Assembly: GCA_963513935.1 (NCBI GenBank)
Contig: OY740776.1
Span: 10,446,724-10,510,723, forward strand
DNA: 64,000 nt
Direction of reading: 5' to 3'
Origin: Aphrophora alni
Lineage: Eukaryota; Arthropoda; Insecta; Hemiptera; Aphrophoridae
Below, in pieces: positions 9,921-21,019 of this stretch; positions within the stretch are counted from its first letter, which is position 1, and the number at the start of each line of letters is the position of its first letter. The notes under the pieces are model-generated. The model was not told where the DNA came from and did no database searches. It saw only the letters and a list, made by a program, of their open reading frames with translations. Position numbers and translations under genes: made by a program.

Positions 9921-10130
9921 TAGTTGTAGCTTTTCGGAAGTATATATCAACTTCCGTTAACAATCGATAAACATTGAATATTAAAAAAAGGAGAAACACC
10001 AACATAGCTTAGTACCTTAGGACAATGTAAATTTTGTCACGTTCTAGTTTTATCACTTAACAATGGGAGTTGATTTATACTCTCGAAACGTCGTGTATTT
10101 TTAAATACACAAATGTCCGATTGAAGCATA
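9921..10130. mobile_element. Second foldback with hammerhead-like arms (family 4, second pair)
   Basis: Motif copy c lies on the minus strand (9921-9968: stem II CGGAAGU/ACUUCCG) and copy d on the plus strand (10055-10098: stem II GGGAGU/ACUCUC, GAAACGUCGUGU). They are arranged head to head like the preceding element and start about 15 bp after it. The outer sequence AATGTCCGATT after copy d is also found after copy b (9861). Confidence 0.55.
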
Positions 10131-10851
10131 TTCATCATTATTTATAAATGTAAAGTTTCTTTTAAATGGACAGTAATATGAATTTTTAAAATTGTAATTA
10201 CAAAAGTTAACGAATATTTTATAACATTTGTATTTGTTTTTATTCAAAAATAATATTAAACAAAAATATGTTTGTCAAAAGTTAGAAAAAATTTAATCTT
10301 TTGATGCTAATATTTAAGGTTGTGAAAATGTAACATTATTTGAGATTTAATTTTGAGTTTGTTAAAAACTTAATCTTGTTTTAAAAACGGTCCTAAAATA
10401 TATTTAAGTACATCGAGATGTTACTAAAATTAGGTAATTTATGGGAAATATTTGTACGAGGCCAAATATAATAATAATTTTAAATGATTGTACACACATA
10501 GAAGAATATGTTGTAGATGTAATTTATTTGTATATAATTATGTCTTATTTAATACTGTATCTATAATACTAAGAGGAACGACTTGACGCATAGAAAATTC
10601 AGGGTCCAAATGAGATCTTCACAAGGATCGTCAATGAAACTGACGCTTTTACCCACATCGCCAAGCTACTCTTTTTGTATTTCTAAAGCTGTAGTACTAA
10701 TGATGGGTTTGGGATCAGTATTTTGGAAATCAGTCAAATTTTGAGAAACTGAAATAATTTTATGAGTAGTGTATTACAAGTTTCCAACTTATCCGTCTAT
10801 CGTTTGAATTTATATTTGAAGTTCTGTTTATAGATTTCATACATAAATATA

Positions 10852-12225
10852 AATTACGAGTAAATAAATAAATTCTCAAAGTAAATAAACAAATCCTCAA
10901 AGTAAATTAACCATTCCTCAAAGTAAATATACAAATCCACAGAGTAAATACACAAATTCTCAGAGTAAATACATAAATCCTCAGAGTAAATACACAAATC
11001 CTCAAAGTAAATATACAAATCCTCAGAGTAAATACACAAATCCACAGAGTAAATACACAAATCCACAGAGTAAATTCACAAATTCTCAGAGTAAATATAC
11101 AAATCCTCACAGTAAATACACAAATCCTCAGAGTAAATACACAAATCCACAGAGTAAATACACAAATCCTCAGAGTAAATACATAAATTTTCAGAGTAAA
11201 TATACAAATCCTCAAAGTAAATATACAAATCCTCAGAGTAAATACACAAATCCACAGAGTAAATACACAAATTCTCAGAGTAAATATACAAATCCTCACA
11301 GTAAATACACAAATCCTCAGAGTAAATACACAAATCTTCAGAGTAAATACACAAATCCTCAAAATAAATAAACAAATCCTCAAAGTAAATATACAATTAC
11401 ACAAAGTAAATAAACAAATCCTTAAAGTAAATACACAAATCCTCACAGTAAATAAACAAATACTCAGAGTAAATACACAAATCCTCAAAATAAATATTCA
11501 AATCCTCAAAGTAAATATACAATTCCACAAAGTAAATATACAAATCCACAAAGTAAATACACAATTTCTCAAAGTAAATGTACAAAACTTCAAATTAAAT
11601 ACACAAATCCTAAATGTAAATATAAAAATCCTCATGCTAAATATACAATCCTCAAAGTAAATAGAAAAATCCTAAAAGTAAATAAAAATCCTTAAAGTAA
11701 ATACACAATTCCTCAAAGTAAATATACAAATCCACAAAGTAAATACACAATTTCTCAAAGTAAATGTACAAAACTTCAAATTAAATACACAAATCCTAAA
11801 TGTAAATATAAAAATCCTCATGCTAAATATACAAATCCTCAAAGTAAATAGAAAAATCCTAAGAGTAAATAAAAATCCTCAAAGTAAATACACAATTCCT
11901 CAAAGTAAATATACAAATCCTCAAAGTAAATACACAATTTCTCTAAGTAAATACAGAAAACTTCAAATTAAATATACAAATCCTTAATGTAAATATAAAA
12001 ATCCTCATGCAAAATATTCGATCTTAAAAGTAAATAGAAAAATCCTAAAAGTAAATAAAAATCCTCAAAGTAAAAACACAAATCCTCAAAGCAAATATAC
12101 AAATCCTCAATGTAAATATAAAAATCCTCGTGGTGAAATACAAATCCTCAAAGTAAATATATAAATCCTCAAAGTAAATATACGAATCCTCAATGTAAAT
12201 ATAGTAATCCTCAAAGTAAACTTGT
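10852..12225. repeat. 21-bp minisatellite, about 65 copies, with higher-order repeats
   Basis: Unit GTAAATACACAAATCCTCAGA recurs every 21 bp. Because 21 is a multiple of three, several frames on the minus strand stay open as 7-residue repeats (LCIYSED-like). These are artefacts of the array, not evidence of a protein. Blocks of about 190 bp repeat within it: 11520-11660, 11720-11845 and 11900-12050 share the same order of variant units, as do 11061-11145 and 11250-11335. Confidence 0.95.
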
Positions 12226-12239
12226 TTAATTAACAATTT

Positions 12240-13630
12240 AAATAAAACAGCTAAAGTGTGTCATCGTAACAACATACAAAAACATTATATATTTGTAAAT
12301 ATTTGGTGTCTTATAAATATAATATATTTGACTATATTCAGTCATTTCTTGTAAATATACCTACATATTGAATCAGATATTTTTACAATGTAGCCTATAC
12401 ATAGATACAAATTAACTACTAGTTTTTTCTCCTTTCAATGGTATTTCCAAAAAATCTAGAACTTTTATGAATTTTAAATCAAAAACATCGAAGTTAGTTT
12501 TTTTATAATTAATTATACATATTTTATAATTGTATCGAATATTACACTTCAACGTAGATTAATAATAAACTTATGAAATCAAATATTGATGTACTTTTTT
12601 TTGACAATATAATACGATTTTATAATTTCTCATAATAACAAATATTGAAAAATTTATCAGAGGGTCTCAAAGAAATAAATTGAATGAGAACGTTTTCAAT
12701 TTGTATTGACGTGCACAAATTAAATTTTTTAATTCTAAAAATCTATCTTTTAGCTGAAGCATTCAAATTTGGTATATGTTCTATAATTATTGGTACCAAA
12801 GTTTATTCCATTTTAAATAAAGATGCACAATAGGGAGTTTCAAAGAGTGGTATAATTTATAAGTACAAATTTGTTGTCCCTAGTTAAACAGCTAACAAAC
12901 ACCATCATGTTACTTACCCAGCCCAATCATACAATGTAATGCAAGCAGATCCTCTAAAAGTACGCAACACTTAATTTCTTAGCAACTGCATCAATATTAA
13001 ATCATACTTATAGTCCAAGGTGTGTTACCTAACCTAAACTCACCGCTGTGTTAGTAGGGCCAGGCCTCGAAGATGTACACATGAGGGAAAGTCTACATTG
13101 GCTACTCGGCTCTTAATGTAACTGTACTAATATCAAATTATCTTCTTTGCTAAGGGTTGGACATTACATTTTTGACAATAACTTCGATATTTGTCATTGT
13201 AGAAAGGTTAGGTTGGTACCATTAAATGTAGAATTGAAATATACAAATTTGTATCCATTACAGTGTATAATTTCAATAACATTAGAGATAAAACAAAAAA
13301 AAACTGTTTAAGATGTTCGTCATTTTGACAATTTAAATTCGATTATTTTGACTTACAATAGGGTTATATATGAGATAAAATTTCTGTGGCCATGGTGCTT
13401 ATGTAGGTACTGATGAAAATTACAACAGAGGGCCTGCATTTCGAAATCAATTTAATGGGTTTCATGAAGCCATGTAATGTGGAAAACTGAAGTAGAAATT
13501 TTTGTGATTACGAAACTATATACTTCGTTTCTTGGGTAAATCAAAATTATAAATGTCATTTTCTAAGCTATAATAATACACAAATTGATATTTGGAGATT
13601 CAGAAAATTTTGAGCTGTGACTCGGTCTGT
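12240..13630. other. AT-rich interval without genes
   Basis: No frame, RNA gene or repeat that I can support. The short stretch at 12900-13120 is less AT-rich but has no readable frame. Confidence 0.5.
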
Positions 13631-13635
13631 ATATA

Positions 13636-14410
13636 CCATGTGTCCAAAAAGTCCCCCTCCCCTCTTATTTTTTTTATTAATAGAAATAGACAGATTTGCT
13701 TTGGGGAAAGTTTAGATAACCAAGAGGAGTTTTTTGAAGTATCAAAATTTTCAACCCTTACCCCCAAAATGGGGTAATTCAGGGGTAAGTCAAGAATTTT
13801 AAATAGCAACCCCTATTGAGTGATACCTCATTTTAAAGGTCTTTTCAAAACAAGAATAATGGGGCAAACCAGAGGTCTCTACGTTTATCCTACCCAACAT
13901 AGCAACCAATCGAATTGTGAATGTTAACCTACAAATTCCGGTTGTTTTTATTACATTACAAACTGCTCTATGTTGGTAAAATGATGGTAAGAGCCTTACC
14001 TTGTTTTTTTTAGCTCATATTAACTTCTTGAAATCGCTACCATGTACTTTTTGGCGGAAATAGAATCTGGACTCAAAAGCTTGTTGTAAATTTCGTAACA
14101 TTTCCGGTCTAATTATTAACGTAAAATTCACAATTCGATTGGTTGCTATGTTGGATAGAATAAACTTAGAGACCTCTGGTTTTCGCCATTATTTTTATTT
14201 TGAAAAGACCTTTAAAATGAGGTATCACTCAACGAGGGGTGCTATTTAAAATTCTTGACTTACCCCCAAACTACCACTGTTTGGGGGTAAGGGTTGAAAA
14301 AATTTGATACCTCAAAAAACTCCTCCTTTGGTTATCTAAACTTTCCCCAAAGCAAATCTGTCTATTTCTAATAAAAAAATAAGAGGGGGTGGGACTTTAT
14401 GGACACATGG
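13636..14410. mobile_element. Complete MITE with long terminal inverted repeats and TA target duplication
   Basis: The element runs from CCATGTGTCC to GGACACATGG, flanked on both sides by TA (13634-13635 and 14411-14412). The arms (13636-13922 and 14127-14410) are about 285 bp of imperfect inverted repeat, including the word ACAGATTTGCTTTGGGGAAA and its complement. About 200 bp of unrelated sequence separates them. There is no transposase. The TA duplication points to a Tc1/mariner-type transposase acting in trans. Short frames within the arms (13592-13809) are chance. Confidence 0.9.
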
Positions 14411-14419
14411 TATAAAAGA

Positions 14420-15690
14420 CTGACAAACTATATACCAATAACGCTGATTTTATCTTCATATTTCCATCAAAATATTTATCTAATTTTGTAAAAGGAAAAT
14501 ACTTTTTTAAACCAAGCTATGATATCAGAAACACCCTATGACGTTTAAACGCAAAATAAACATAAAATGATATTTTAATATGACGGAATCTTTTAGTGTA
14601 TTATTCATTTAACAAAACTTCTTCTGTTGCTACCTTAAAAGCTATTTACTAAATTAATTGTAGTTTTTACAAAAGTTATACACTCTGCAGCACAACAGCG
14701 ACTGAAAATAAATCGTGTGTTTTCATAAAATGTACAAAATGAGTTGAAGCGTTCTCACGGTGAGAAATCCTAAATCTCATTCCAACAGACCCCCCCCCCA
14801 TTCCCATTCCTTGCTACAACAGTACCAAACTACTTGGTTATACGTATTCAGTTTTGTACACGAAATTCAATTTAAAAACATGAGACAAAATTCAATTACG
14901 TCATCATTTCATGAAATACATGTTGTACAATATTACAGGATGTTGAAATTGGATTTAATAAATAATATAATTTATGGTAAAACTAGTTAGGTTTACTTGA
15001 TGAAATGTGCACCGTTCCTACTCATTAGAGTATTTTCTATATATTTTGTACTTACACAGAATACTGTAGGTTTGACAATGGTTAAAAAATTCAACATGCA
15101 TTTTTTTTCAAATTTTCATGGCCTTGGGGAAACCAAAAAAATATTTTCGACACGCCCTCCATTGTCAGTGTCGTAGTGATGTGAAATTTTTTTTTTCAAG
15201 AGAAAAGTTGTAGCTTAAGAAATTTCTTACACTGTGTTCCTTAGATTCAATTATTTCTGATTTTAATAAGTAATAATAATACTGATGTAATTTTTAAAAA
15301 ATGTTACAAGTTTTTGTATTCATATTAAATATATTTCAATATGCATGGACTATATTAAAACAAATTTGTTTGAATAATTTTTTTTAAATCTATTAGTGTT
15401 AATGTCAAAAAAATGTTGTATAAAACATTTGGAAAATGTAAGAAAAAAGCAACAACTTTGTGTGATAATGTTTTATATACTACGGACAAAATGGTGTAAA
15501 CGTTTCAACCCCTTCCACCTCACCTCCCCCCGCATACCCTATAGGTAGTCGGTTTTAAAAGTACATTTGATTAAATAAATAATTGCCTATCAAATTCCGT
15601 TAACCTAAAAATTATTATATCATCTACTTTTACTGTACTAAATGAGTTGTTATTTCAATAAATAAGTATTGAGGTTGACTTGTGAGATAA
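14420..15690. other. AT-rich interval without genes
   Basis: Nothing recognisable. The frame at 14760-14990 overlaps homopolymer and AT-rich sequence and has no coding signature. Confidence 0.5.
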
Positions 15691-15699
15691 TATTAGATA

Positions 15700-15872
15700 G
15701 AAAAAAACTCGAACACAAGATCTCACAAAAATACCGTTTACTTAATCAAACGCGTTTCAAAGACAAAGTCGCCATCCTCAGTGATACATGAGCTACAATA
15801 AATGACGACTTTGTCATTTAAACATGTTTGATTAAGTAAATGGTATTTTTGTTCGTTTTTTTTCTATTATTT
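15700..15872. mobile_element. Foldback carrying a family 1 hammerhead-like motif
   Basis: The left arm (15707-15795) and right arm (15797-15872) are inverted copies sharing GACGACTTTGTC, TTTGATTAAGTAAA and TATTTTTGT blocks. The left arm has the complete hammerhead core. The right arm has lost the CUGANGA box. The left-arm sequence, from AAACTCGAACACAAGATCTC onward, recurs at 34494-34600 and 63613-63695. Confidence 0.65.
15745..15785 (-). ncRNA. Hammerhead-ribozyme-like motif, family 1, copy b
   Basis: On the minus strand: stem I AUCA pairs with UGAU. The core CUGAGGA fits CUGANGA exactly. One extra U precedes stem II GGCGAC/GUCUUU (partly G-U or weakened). Then come GAAA, CGCG (the flanking ACGCGU is a palindrome) and UU at the cleavage position. 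This type I arrangement has a minimal stem III. Confidence 0.55.
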
Positions 15873-16019
15873 TAGTGTTTAGTGCTACATATATTGTAAA
15901 AAAATATAGATTCATGAATAGAATCAGTGGAAACTTCTTGGTCTCAGGTCGTTTCTATGAGTTGGAACTCAATATTAGAAATTAACAATAAAAACAAAGT
16001 TTATCCGACCACATTTTCC

Positions 16020-16600
16020 CTGGATTGTTAGGTTTGTTTATTTTGTTTATTTATTTTAATGGACGTAAACAAAAACAATTACATAGCCATAGTTAAATTA
16101 AAATGTTACACAAACAATATAACTAATAAATCAACAAAAACTGTTCAATAGTCAGTAAATACACACTAGACAAATTACAAAACACGAATGAACATTTTCA
16201 CAAAATAATTCCAATAATCGAATAACCAAAAAAAAAATGGTGACCGACAAAAATAAATTAATAATAACGCACACAATACAGACACATTTAAGTATAATCA
16301 GTCCTATATATAAATTTAGATACAAATGAGAGAAAGAGACCTCATCCATATGTCAAGTCCTCTGCATACAGTGCACAAACTTCTCCACAGAGTAGAAGGA
16401 TCTAGGCAATGGTAGTTGTCTAAGGCTGCTTTTAAATGATAAAAAAATCCTGATGGTTTATCTATGGGAGCTTATTTATCAATCTAACACCAGCCTGGGA
16501 AGCCCTATATGAATTCAATCTGTGGTGTCCAGCACGATAATTACTTACTTGTCTGATACAATAACTATGTATTTATTTGGATATGCTCACATCACACTTG
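16020..16600 (-). mobile_element. LINE (non-LTR retrotransposon) 3' end remnant, copy a
   Basis: On the minus strand 16465-16482 reads LINKLP, inside a degenerate stretch resembling the C-terminal end of jockey/CR1-type ORF2 proteins (a 'yNkLP ... F...L...L' pattern followed by a short tail). Stops and shifts are present. The same about 570 bp recurs in the same orientation at 63000-63545, roughly 80% similar by eye, including the non-coding tail. It is therefore a dispersed LINE tail. Confidence 0.6.
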
Positions 16601-17056
16601 AAGTTATCTACCAATTAATGCAAACCTGTAGGCGACGTCTTTAGAAATTACTAACAAAATTCCATCAACATCTCCAGCAATGGACTGGTTTTATAGTTAT
16701 GTTTCTCTATGTAATTAGCCTCCTCTCCTCCTCATTATAGTATAAAACGAAACCAGACATATTTTCCTGAAATAATATTACCACTAGATATAAATAGTTA
16801 CTTTTAGACGTAAAAATAGAATTCTAAGAAGCAAAATATCTTTATAAAAATAGTTTTACTTCGACGACCATTCTCTTACAATAATAATATATTTGTAGCG
16901 TTTTAAAAAAACTCAAATAACCGTGTAAATATATTTACTGCCCCAAGGTCTGTCCATCACATTCTGTATGGAAAATATTTAAAAGAAAGAATGAATTTTA
17001 AATTTAATGAATTGTAAACAATGCCCCAACAAACTCAAACGTAAAGTAAAAAAATA

Positions 17057-17278
17057 TTAGGCGTTATATTGGGTAAGGCGGAACGTTCCAGTGTTACTAG
17101 ATTCGAGTTTCCACTTGCATCCCTCGTGTCTCCAATACGACATTTTCTGGTCAAGTAATTGTCCATAGTAAATCAAAACTTTTAAAGTTATTGGCGAAAG
17201 GGAACGATACAGTGGTCCGCAATAGATATTCAACTCGTTTCGCTCGGTCCAGTTTTGTTTGAAACCGTCGGGTCCCAT
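17057..17278 (-). other. Unrecognised 73-codon open frame in a GC-richer patch
   Basis: A minus-strand frame in sequence less AT-rich than the flanks. It ends with a GAAACGAG-type word and a GTTCAG-containing tail downstream (17446-17500) typical of decayed insect repeats. I do not recognise the product. It is more likely a repeat fragment than a gene. Confidence 0.2.
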
Positions 17279-17956
17279 AGCTCTGAATCATAGAAATAGA
17301 ATGTGTACCATAGTTCTGAATATGTATTTTTCATTCAGAGTTGTGAGCACCGATAGGAATTTTTGTAAAAACATTTTTCTATACAAAAAATGAAAATTAT
17401 AAAATCGCGTTTTGAAGTGCACAATTGAATCCATTGAGGAAAAGATCTGTGAAAATTGCGTTGGAATCGGTTCAGCGGTTTAACGAAACGTCCGTCTAAT
17501 TTGTTTCCAAAATTTGCGTGTAAAGAAAAGTTTCCTCGATATCTAAACTAAAATAGAAGTAACATAAAACACTCACATGTTGCTATGTAATCGACACATC
17601 TACAAAGATAAACTGTTTTTTTTATTTATTTTATTTATTTATTATTTTTTTTTTTTTTATAAATTGCTCAATTTCAAAACAAGCAACTCTCGACTCCAGA
17701 TGGACAGAACTTGCGGGTTTTCTAGAGATCAGTGTGAAGTATATTTTTACATACTTTGACTAAAATTTACATTAAAACATTATCGTATTGACTTAGAGAC
17801 TGTACGTGTTTAGATAAATATAAAACATAATTATATTATTTATTATATTTATAAATAAAATATCATATTTGTACTTATATTCTTATAAAATAACAATAAA
17901 TATTTTATAGCAATAAAATGTGTTTGTCATTAAAGTTCCTTAATCTGTCAGCTTCC

Positions 17957-19647
17957 TTGATATACGTACAGATAAAGGCATGTAAAAGCATGATCCTTTA
18001 TATAGTTCATGGAACTATATAGAGCTGACAACAGCATCAGGCTGTTAATTTGATTTTTGTTTGTTTGTAGGATCGATAGTCAATCTGCTCAGCTGATTTA
18101 GCAAAATCAGACTGTCTTTGTTGATATACGTACAGATATAGGCATGTACTCTTTAATAGCATGATCCTTTATATAGTTCATGGAACTATATAGAGCTGAC
18201 AACAGCATCCGGCTGTTAATTTGATTTTTGTTTGTTTGTAGGATCGATAGTCAATCTGCTCAGCTGATTTAGAAAAATCAGACTGTCTTTGTTGATATAC
18301 GTACAGATAAAGGCATGCACTCTTTAATAGCATGATCCTTTATATAGTTCATGGAACTATATAGAGCTGAAAACAGCATCAGGCTGTTAATTTGATTTTT
18401 GTTTGTTTGTAGGATCGATAGTCAATCTGCTCAGCTGATTTAGCAAAATCAGACGATTTTTGTTAATATACGTACAGATATAGGCATGTACTCTTTAATA
18501 GCATGATCCTTTATATAGTTCATGGAACTATATAGAGCTCAAAACAGCATCAGGCTGTCAATTTGATTTTTGTTTGTTTGTGGGATCGATAGTCAATCTG
18601 CTCATCTGATTTAGCAAAATCAGACTGTCTTTGTTGATATACGCACAGATAAAGGCATGTACTCTTTAAAAGCATAGAACTATATAGAGCTGACAACAGC
18701 ATCAGGCTGTCAATTTGATTTTTGTTTGTTTGTAGGATCGATAGTCAATCTGCTCAGCTGATTTAGCAAAATTAGACTGTCTTTGTTGATATACGTACAG
18801 ATATAGGCATGTACTCTTTAATAGCATAATCCTTTATATAGTTCATGGAACTATATAGAGCTGACAACAGCATCAGGCTGTTAATTTGATTTTTGTTTGT
18901 TTGTAGGATCGATAGTCAATCTGCTCAGCTGATTTAGAAAAATCAGACTGTCTTTGTTGATATACGTACAGATATAGGCATGTACTCTTTAATAGCATGA
19001 TCCTTTATATAGTTCATGGAACTATATAGAGCTGACAACAGCATCAGGCTGTCAATTTGATTTTTGTTTGTTTGTAGGATCGATAGTCAATCTGCTCAGC
19101 TGATTTAGCAAAATCAGACTGTCTTTGTTGATATACGCACAGATAAAGGCATGTACTCTTTAATAGCATGATCCTTTATATAGTTCATGGAACTATATAG
19201 AGCTCAAAACAGCATCAGGCTGTTAATTTGATTTTTGTTTGTTTGTAGGATCGATAGTCAATCTGCTCAGCTGATTTAGAAAAATCAGACTGTCTTTGTT
19301 GATATACGTACAGATAAAGGCATGCACTCTTTAATAGCATGATCCTTTATATAGTTCATGGAACTATATAGAGCTGAAAACAGCATCAGGCTGTTAATTT
19401 GATTTTTGTTTGTTTGTAGGATCGATAGTCAATCTGCTCAGCTGATTTAGCAAAATCAGACGGTTTTTGTTAATATACGTACAGATATAGGCATGTACTC
19501 TTTAATAGCATGATCTTTTATATAGTTCATGGAACTATATAGAGCTGACAACAGCATCAGGCTGCTAATTTGATTTTTGTTTGTTTGTAGGATCGGTAGT
19601 CAATCTGCTCAGCTGTTTTAGCAAAATCAGACTGTCTTTGTTGATAT
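17957..19647. repeat. 171-bp satellite, 10 tandem copies
   Basis: The word GATCGATAG recurs at 18071, 18242, 18413, 18584, 18736, 18907, 19078, 19249, 19420 and (as GATCGGTAG) 19591. Spacing is 171 bp except for one 152-bp step caused by a 19-bp deletion. Each unit can form three hairpins: TATATAGTTC/GAACTATATA with a 3-nt loop, ACAGC/GCTGT, and CTGATTT/AAATCAG. No conserved reading frame. The array abuts the hammerhead foldback at 19715. Confidence 0.95.
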
Positions 19648-19765
19648 TTGATGAATCTAACACCACTAATCTTGTACGATTCAAATCTTATCTTGAAAAC
19701 TAGCAAAGGAATTCTGACATTTTGATATACAAAGTTTATAGCAGTTCAACTACTTACCACTAACT

Positions 19766-19807
19766 CAGCTACATGTTTCGCCATATACAAATGGCATCAT
19801 CAGGCTG
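19766..19807 (-). ncRNA. Hammerhead-ribozyme-like motif, family 2, minus-strand arm
   Basis: Minus strand: stem I CAGC/GCUG (4 bp perfect), full core CUGAUGA, one extra U, stem II GCCAU/AUGGC with a UUGUAU loop, then GAAA, then CAUG as a minimal palindromic stem III, then UA at the predicted cleavage site. Every conserved hammerhead core base is present. The extra U before stem II is the only departure. Confidence 0.65.
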
Positions 19808-19980
19808 TCGTTTATCTAAACAAAACCAAAAACACTCACATCATAATACTCGCTCTAATATTTAAAGTTCTGTTGTCAGATAGAGGTCACATGTCTAGTC
19901 TGACAACAAAACTTTAAATTATGAAGCCTACTGTGTACTATAACTTGATGTCAGTGTTTTTGTATTTTTTATATATACAA

Positions 19981-20022
19981 CAGTCTGATGATGCCATTTG
20001 TATATGGCGAAACATGTAGCTG
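19981..20022 (+). ncRNA. Hammerhead-ribozyme-like motif, family 2, plus-strand arm
   Basis: Plus strand: stem I CAGU/GCUG (one U-G pair), core CUGAUGA at 19985-19991, stem II GCCAU/AUGGC, GAAA at 20009-20012, minimal stem III CAUG. Predicted cleavage is after A20018. It is identical in its core to the inverted partner at 19766-19807. Confidence 0.65.
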
Positions 20023-20109
20023 AACTAGTGGTGGGTAATTGATCTGCTATAGACTTTGTATTTTAAGATGTCAAATAATAAAGCAGTTCGGTGGTCATAA
20101 GACAATAAG

Positions 20110-20165
20110 AATTTTAATGTCACAGCAGATATTTCTTGTTGAAACTCCATATTCAAGGATAAAAT
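20110..20165. repeat. Short dispersed repeat shared with 46535-46585
   Basis: About 45 bp, including TTTCTTGTTGAAACTCCATA, also occur at 46550-46569. No function is visible. Confidence 0.6.
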
Positions 20166-20204
20166 AAAGCAAAAGCTTAAAGTTTCAAATATTTTAATAA
20201 TATA

Positions 20205-20246
20205 AATGAGCTACAATTGTTTCGCCTTGCGGCATCATCGGGCAAC
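20205..20246 (-). ncRNA. Hammerhead-like motif, family 3
   Basis: Minus strand: core CCGAUGA (U4 changed to C), extra U, stem II GCC-GCAA-GGC with a stable tetraloop, GAAA, palindromic CAAUUG, UA. Only 2 bp of stem I pair. Probably a decayed relative of family 2. Confidence 0.35.
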
Positions 20247-20962
20247 TTATTTGAGGGCCAACGAAAGTTTTACAAATAATTATTTACATATTACGGCCAC
20301 TGCCTTCTGTCACTATTTACAATAAAATAAATTAACTCCTAAACTGATTAACCAAAGTGTTAATTACGCGAGTTTATTTTTATCTGTAACATAAATTTAC
20401 ACATAAGCCAACAGATTTTGATGAAATAAGGATGAAACTATGGCAATAAACCAGAAAGCGATTTAGCCAGATAGTTTTCGATATTTTAGTTGGTTACGTG
20501 AATAGATTGGTTTCCAATAATGAAACACATTCAAGGTGAAGCACATTCAAGGGGCACATTATTTTATACCGGAACACAAAAGAGACTTAATAAGTTAGAA
20601 AATAAATTAAACTATGTTCGACCGCACACATATGTTTTATGCAATGTGCGCGATTGTGAATTGCATAGAACCTCCAAAATTTAAGAAAATCCTATTCCCA
20701 GGTTTAAAGATTGAAAATAGATGATTTTATTAGTACCCATCCTAGTTGCCATGCAAAATTTATCAGTATTACACTTTGTCTTTTATGTTTATTAAGAATG
20801 AAGTTTTGTTTTAAACGTTAACAAAATCAAACACAGAAAACTATTGTTCATTTATGTAATTAATTTATTGATTTTAACACGTATACATTTTTTTTTACCA
20901 AGCTAGTATTATTAATTATTATTTCAAATAAAAATATACATCCTTGACTGAGAATTTGACCA

Positions 20963-21015
20963 AACCTGGGTTCAATCCCCAGTCTAGGTCGTAAATTTTT
21001 CACTTGAAATAATTA
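20963..21015 (+). mobile_element. 5'-truncated copy of tRNA-derived SINE family 1
   Basis: It begins in the T-arm (CCTGGGTTCAATCCCCAG, a fully paired T-stem) and continues through GTCTAGGTCGTA and TTTTTCACTTGAAATAATTA, matching 8440-8495. Box A is absent. Confidence 0.65.
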
Positions 21016-21019
21016 TTAA

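Larger units (their letters stand above)
19715..20072. mobile_element. Foldback element with a near-canonical hammerhead in each arm (family 2)
   Basis: The outer ends TGACATTTTGATATACAAAG and CTTTGTATTTTAAGATGTCA are inverted. Inside them both arms carry the same hammerhead, on the minus strand at 19766-19807 and the plus strand at 19981-20022. The centre has further inverted blocks: AAACACTCACATCA with TGATGTCAGTGTTT, and TTTAAAGTTCTGTTGTCAGA with TCTGACAACAAAACTTTAAA. The whole 358 bp can fold almost end to end. No protein is encoded, so it is non-autonomous. Confidence 0.75.

Noticed and set aside
10907..11585. Long minus-strand frames of repeated 7-residue units
   Set aside because: They arise because the 21-bp satellite unit is divisible by three. 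Overlapping frames in different phases are equally open, and there is no start, splice or codon signature.
13592..13809. Opposing frames of 61 and 69 codons
   Set aside because: They lie in the MITE terminal inverted repeat and are not conserved in the copy at 8054.
17957..19647. Hammerhead ribozyme inside the 171-bp satellite unit
   Set aside because: A CTGATG word occurs on the minus strand, but there is no GAAA at the right distance and no matching stem II.
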